Assembly: GCA_025455765.1 (NCBI GenBank)
Contig: JALOLX010000182.1
Span: forward strand, 1 to 7,299
Direction: 5' to 3'
Origin: Flavobacteriales bacterium
GTDB lineage: Bacteria; Bacteroidota; Bacteroidia; Flavobacteriales_F; PHOS-HE28
DNA length: 7,299 nucleotides
The translations under genes were made by a program, and so were the position numbers. The notes beneath the pieces were generated by a model. That model worked only from the letters and a program-made list of their open reading frames with translations. It had not been told where the DNA came from and did no database searches. Shown one piece after another: positions 6,631 to 7,299 of the stretch. Each line of letters begins with the position of its first letter. Position 1 is the stretch's first letter.

Positions 6631-7299
6631 GCAGCTGGCCGGAACACGCGCAGCACCCGGTCGTCGCCACCGGAGATGAGCACGTCATCCACCCAGAGCA
6701 GGCAGTTGACGCTATGCGTATGGCCCACGCCACGCCCTTCATGCCGGGCTAAAGGGCTCAGGTCGTGGCCGTCCCACACCTTCACCGCCTTGTCGCGCCC
6801 CACGCTGGCCAACAATGCACCGTCAGCCCGGGCACCGATGCGATAGATGGCCGACCGATGCGCAGGAAGGGCAAGCACTTCACGTGGAGTACCCTCCAGC
6901 GCCCAACCACGCAAGTGTCCATCCTTGCCGCCGCTGAGGAGTGCCCGCTTCGTGGGGTGCCTGGTCACGCACAGCGCCCCTTCCGCATGACCGGCCAGCG
7001 TATGGACTTCGTTGAACAACCCGGTCTCCAGCAAGCGGATGGGACCATCGCCGCAGGCTACTGCCAACCAGCCTTCCTGCTGCAGATGGCACAATCCGCG
7101 CAACTTGCCTTCGCCCAAGGGCAGCTGCCGCCACAAGGTGCAGCGCCCATCGGCCGCCACGTCCCAAATGCTCAAGGTGCCATCGCCCGCGGCCGCCGCA
7201 AAGCGTGAAGGAGCCAGTGCCACCAGATCGAAGACCCCGCGCTGGTGTACCGCGAAGCAATGGCGCTCACGCCCATCCTTCAGGTCCACCACATGGATG
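6618..7299 (-). CDS. WD40-repeat protein, 5' part beyond the window
   Basis: The minus-strand frame is open to the window edge (first complete codon at 7296-7298) and ends at TAG in 6618-6620, leaving 226 residues. It shows five consecutive WD40-like blades plus the tail of a sixth (IHVVDLKDG at the edge). Their ends are GDGTLSIWDV, GDGPIRLLET, GKDGHLRGWA, GRDKAVKVWD and GDDRVLRVF, with GH or H..A/S turns such as AGHAEGALCV, PAHRSAIYRI and GHTHSVNCL. Such repeats fold as a beta-propeller that serves as a protein-binding platform; no catalytic domain is visible. The GTG at 7290-7292 lies inside a blade strand and is not the true start. A seven-blade propeller would need roughly 60-90 more residues upstream. 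No signal peptide can be judged. The gene converges on the fusion gene and shares its last 13 bp. The specific function is unknown. Confidence 0.9.
   Translation of the reverse strand, partial: IHVVDLKDGRERHCFAVHQRGVFDLVALAPSRFAAAAGDGTLSIWDVAADGRCTLWRQLPLGEGKLRGLCHLQQEGWLAVACGDGPIRLLETGLFNEVHTLAGHAEGALCVTRHPTKRALLSGGKDGHLRGWALEGTPREVLALPAHRSAIYRIGARADGALLASVGRDKAVKVWDGHDLSPLARHEGRGVGHTHSVNCLLWVDDVLISGGDDRVLRVFRPAAQNG

Noticed and set aside
1..7299. CRISPR array, tRNA or rRNA genes, phage or conjugation genes
   Set aside because: No regularly spaced repeats, no cloverleaf-compatible segment, no rRNA-like sequence and no mobile-element proteins were seen in the window.

Overview
The window is GC-rich bacterial DNA with four supported genes and one 5'-partial gene pair at its edges. 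It most resembles a chromosomal segment of a GC-rich member of the Bacteroidota, possibly a Flavobacteriales-like lineage known mainly from metagenomes. This rests on the C-terminal style of its RNase Y, a Cys-anchored lipoprotein with a DxDxDGxxD acidic motif, the absence of clear Shine-Dalgarno sites before the starts, and the mix of polysaccharide enzyme, DASS-type transporter and WD40 genes. It is an inference from family resemblance, not a database result.

Layout. Positions 1-1101 (+) carry the 3' three-quarters of rny (ribonuclease Y: end of coiled coil, KH domain, HD domain). Positions 1102-1883 are a long stretch with no convincing gene; it holds a perfect 8-bp inverted repeat at 1191-1207. 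Positions 1884-2651 (+) encode a 255-residue predicted lipoprotein of unknown function. Positions 2652-3134 are again without a convincing gene. The sparsely coding 1102-3134 block looks less GC-biased than its flanks, like an accessory or eroding segment between conserved genes.

Positions 3135-3830 (+) encode a class I SAM-dependent methyltransferase of a kind often found beside surface-polysaccharide genes. Eighty-two bases later, 3913-6630 (+) encodes an unusual 905-residue protein. Its first ~316 residues are a WbpP/VipB-like UDP-N-acetylhexosamine 4-epimerase (SDR) lacking only its C-terminal helix. It then runs without a stop into a nearly complete SLC13/DASS-type membrane transporter with two internal RCK_C (TrkA_C) domains. 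The epimerase part also carries a perfect 21-bp in-frame tandem duplication just before its catalytic YxxxK. Positions 6618-7299 (-) hold the 3' part of a WD40-repeat protein, convergent with the fusion gene and overlapping its end by 13 bp.

How they work together. The methyltransferase and the epimerase part could both serve surface-glycan synthesis: nucleotide-sugar supply and glycan modification. The transporter part is functionally unrelated to that pathway, so the fusion looks more like a deletion joining two neighbouring genes than a designed bifunctional protein. It is the observation in this window most worth checking. RNase Y and the WD40 protein appear to be unrelated neighbours.
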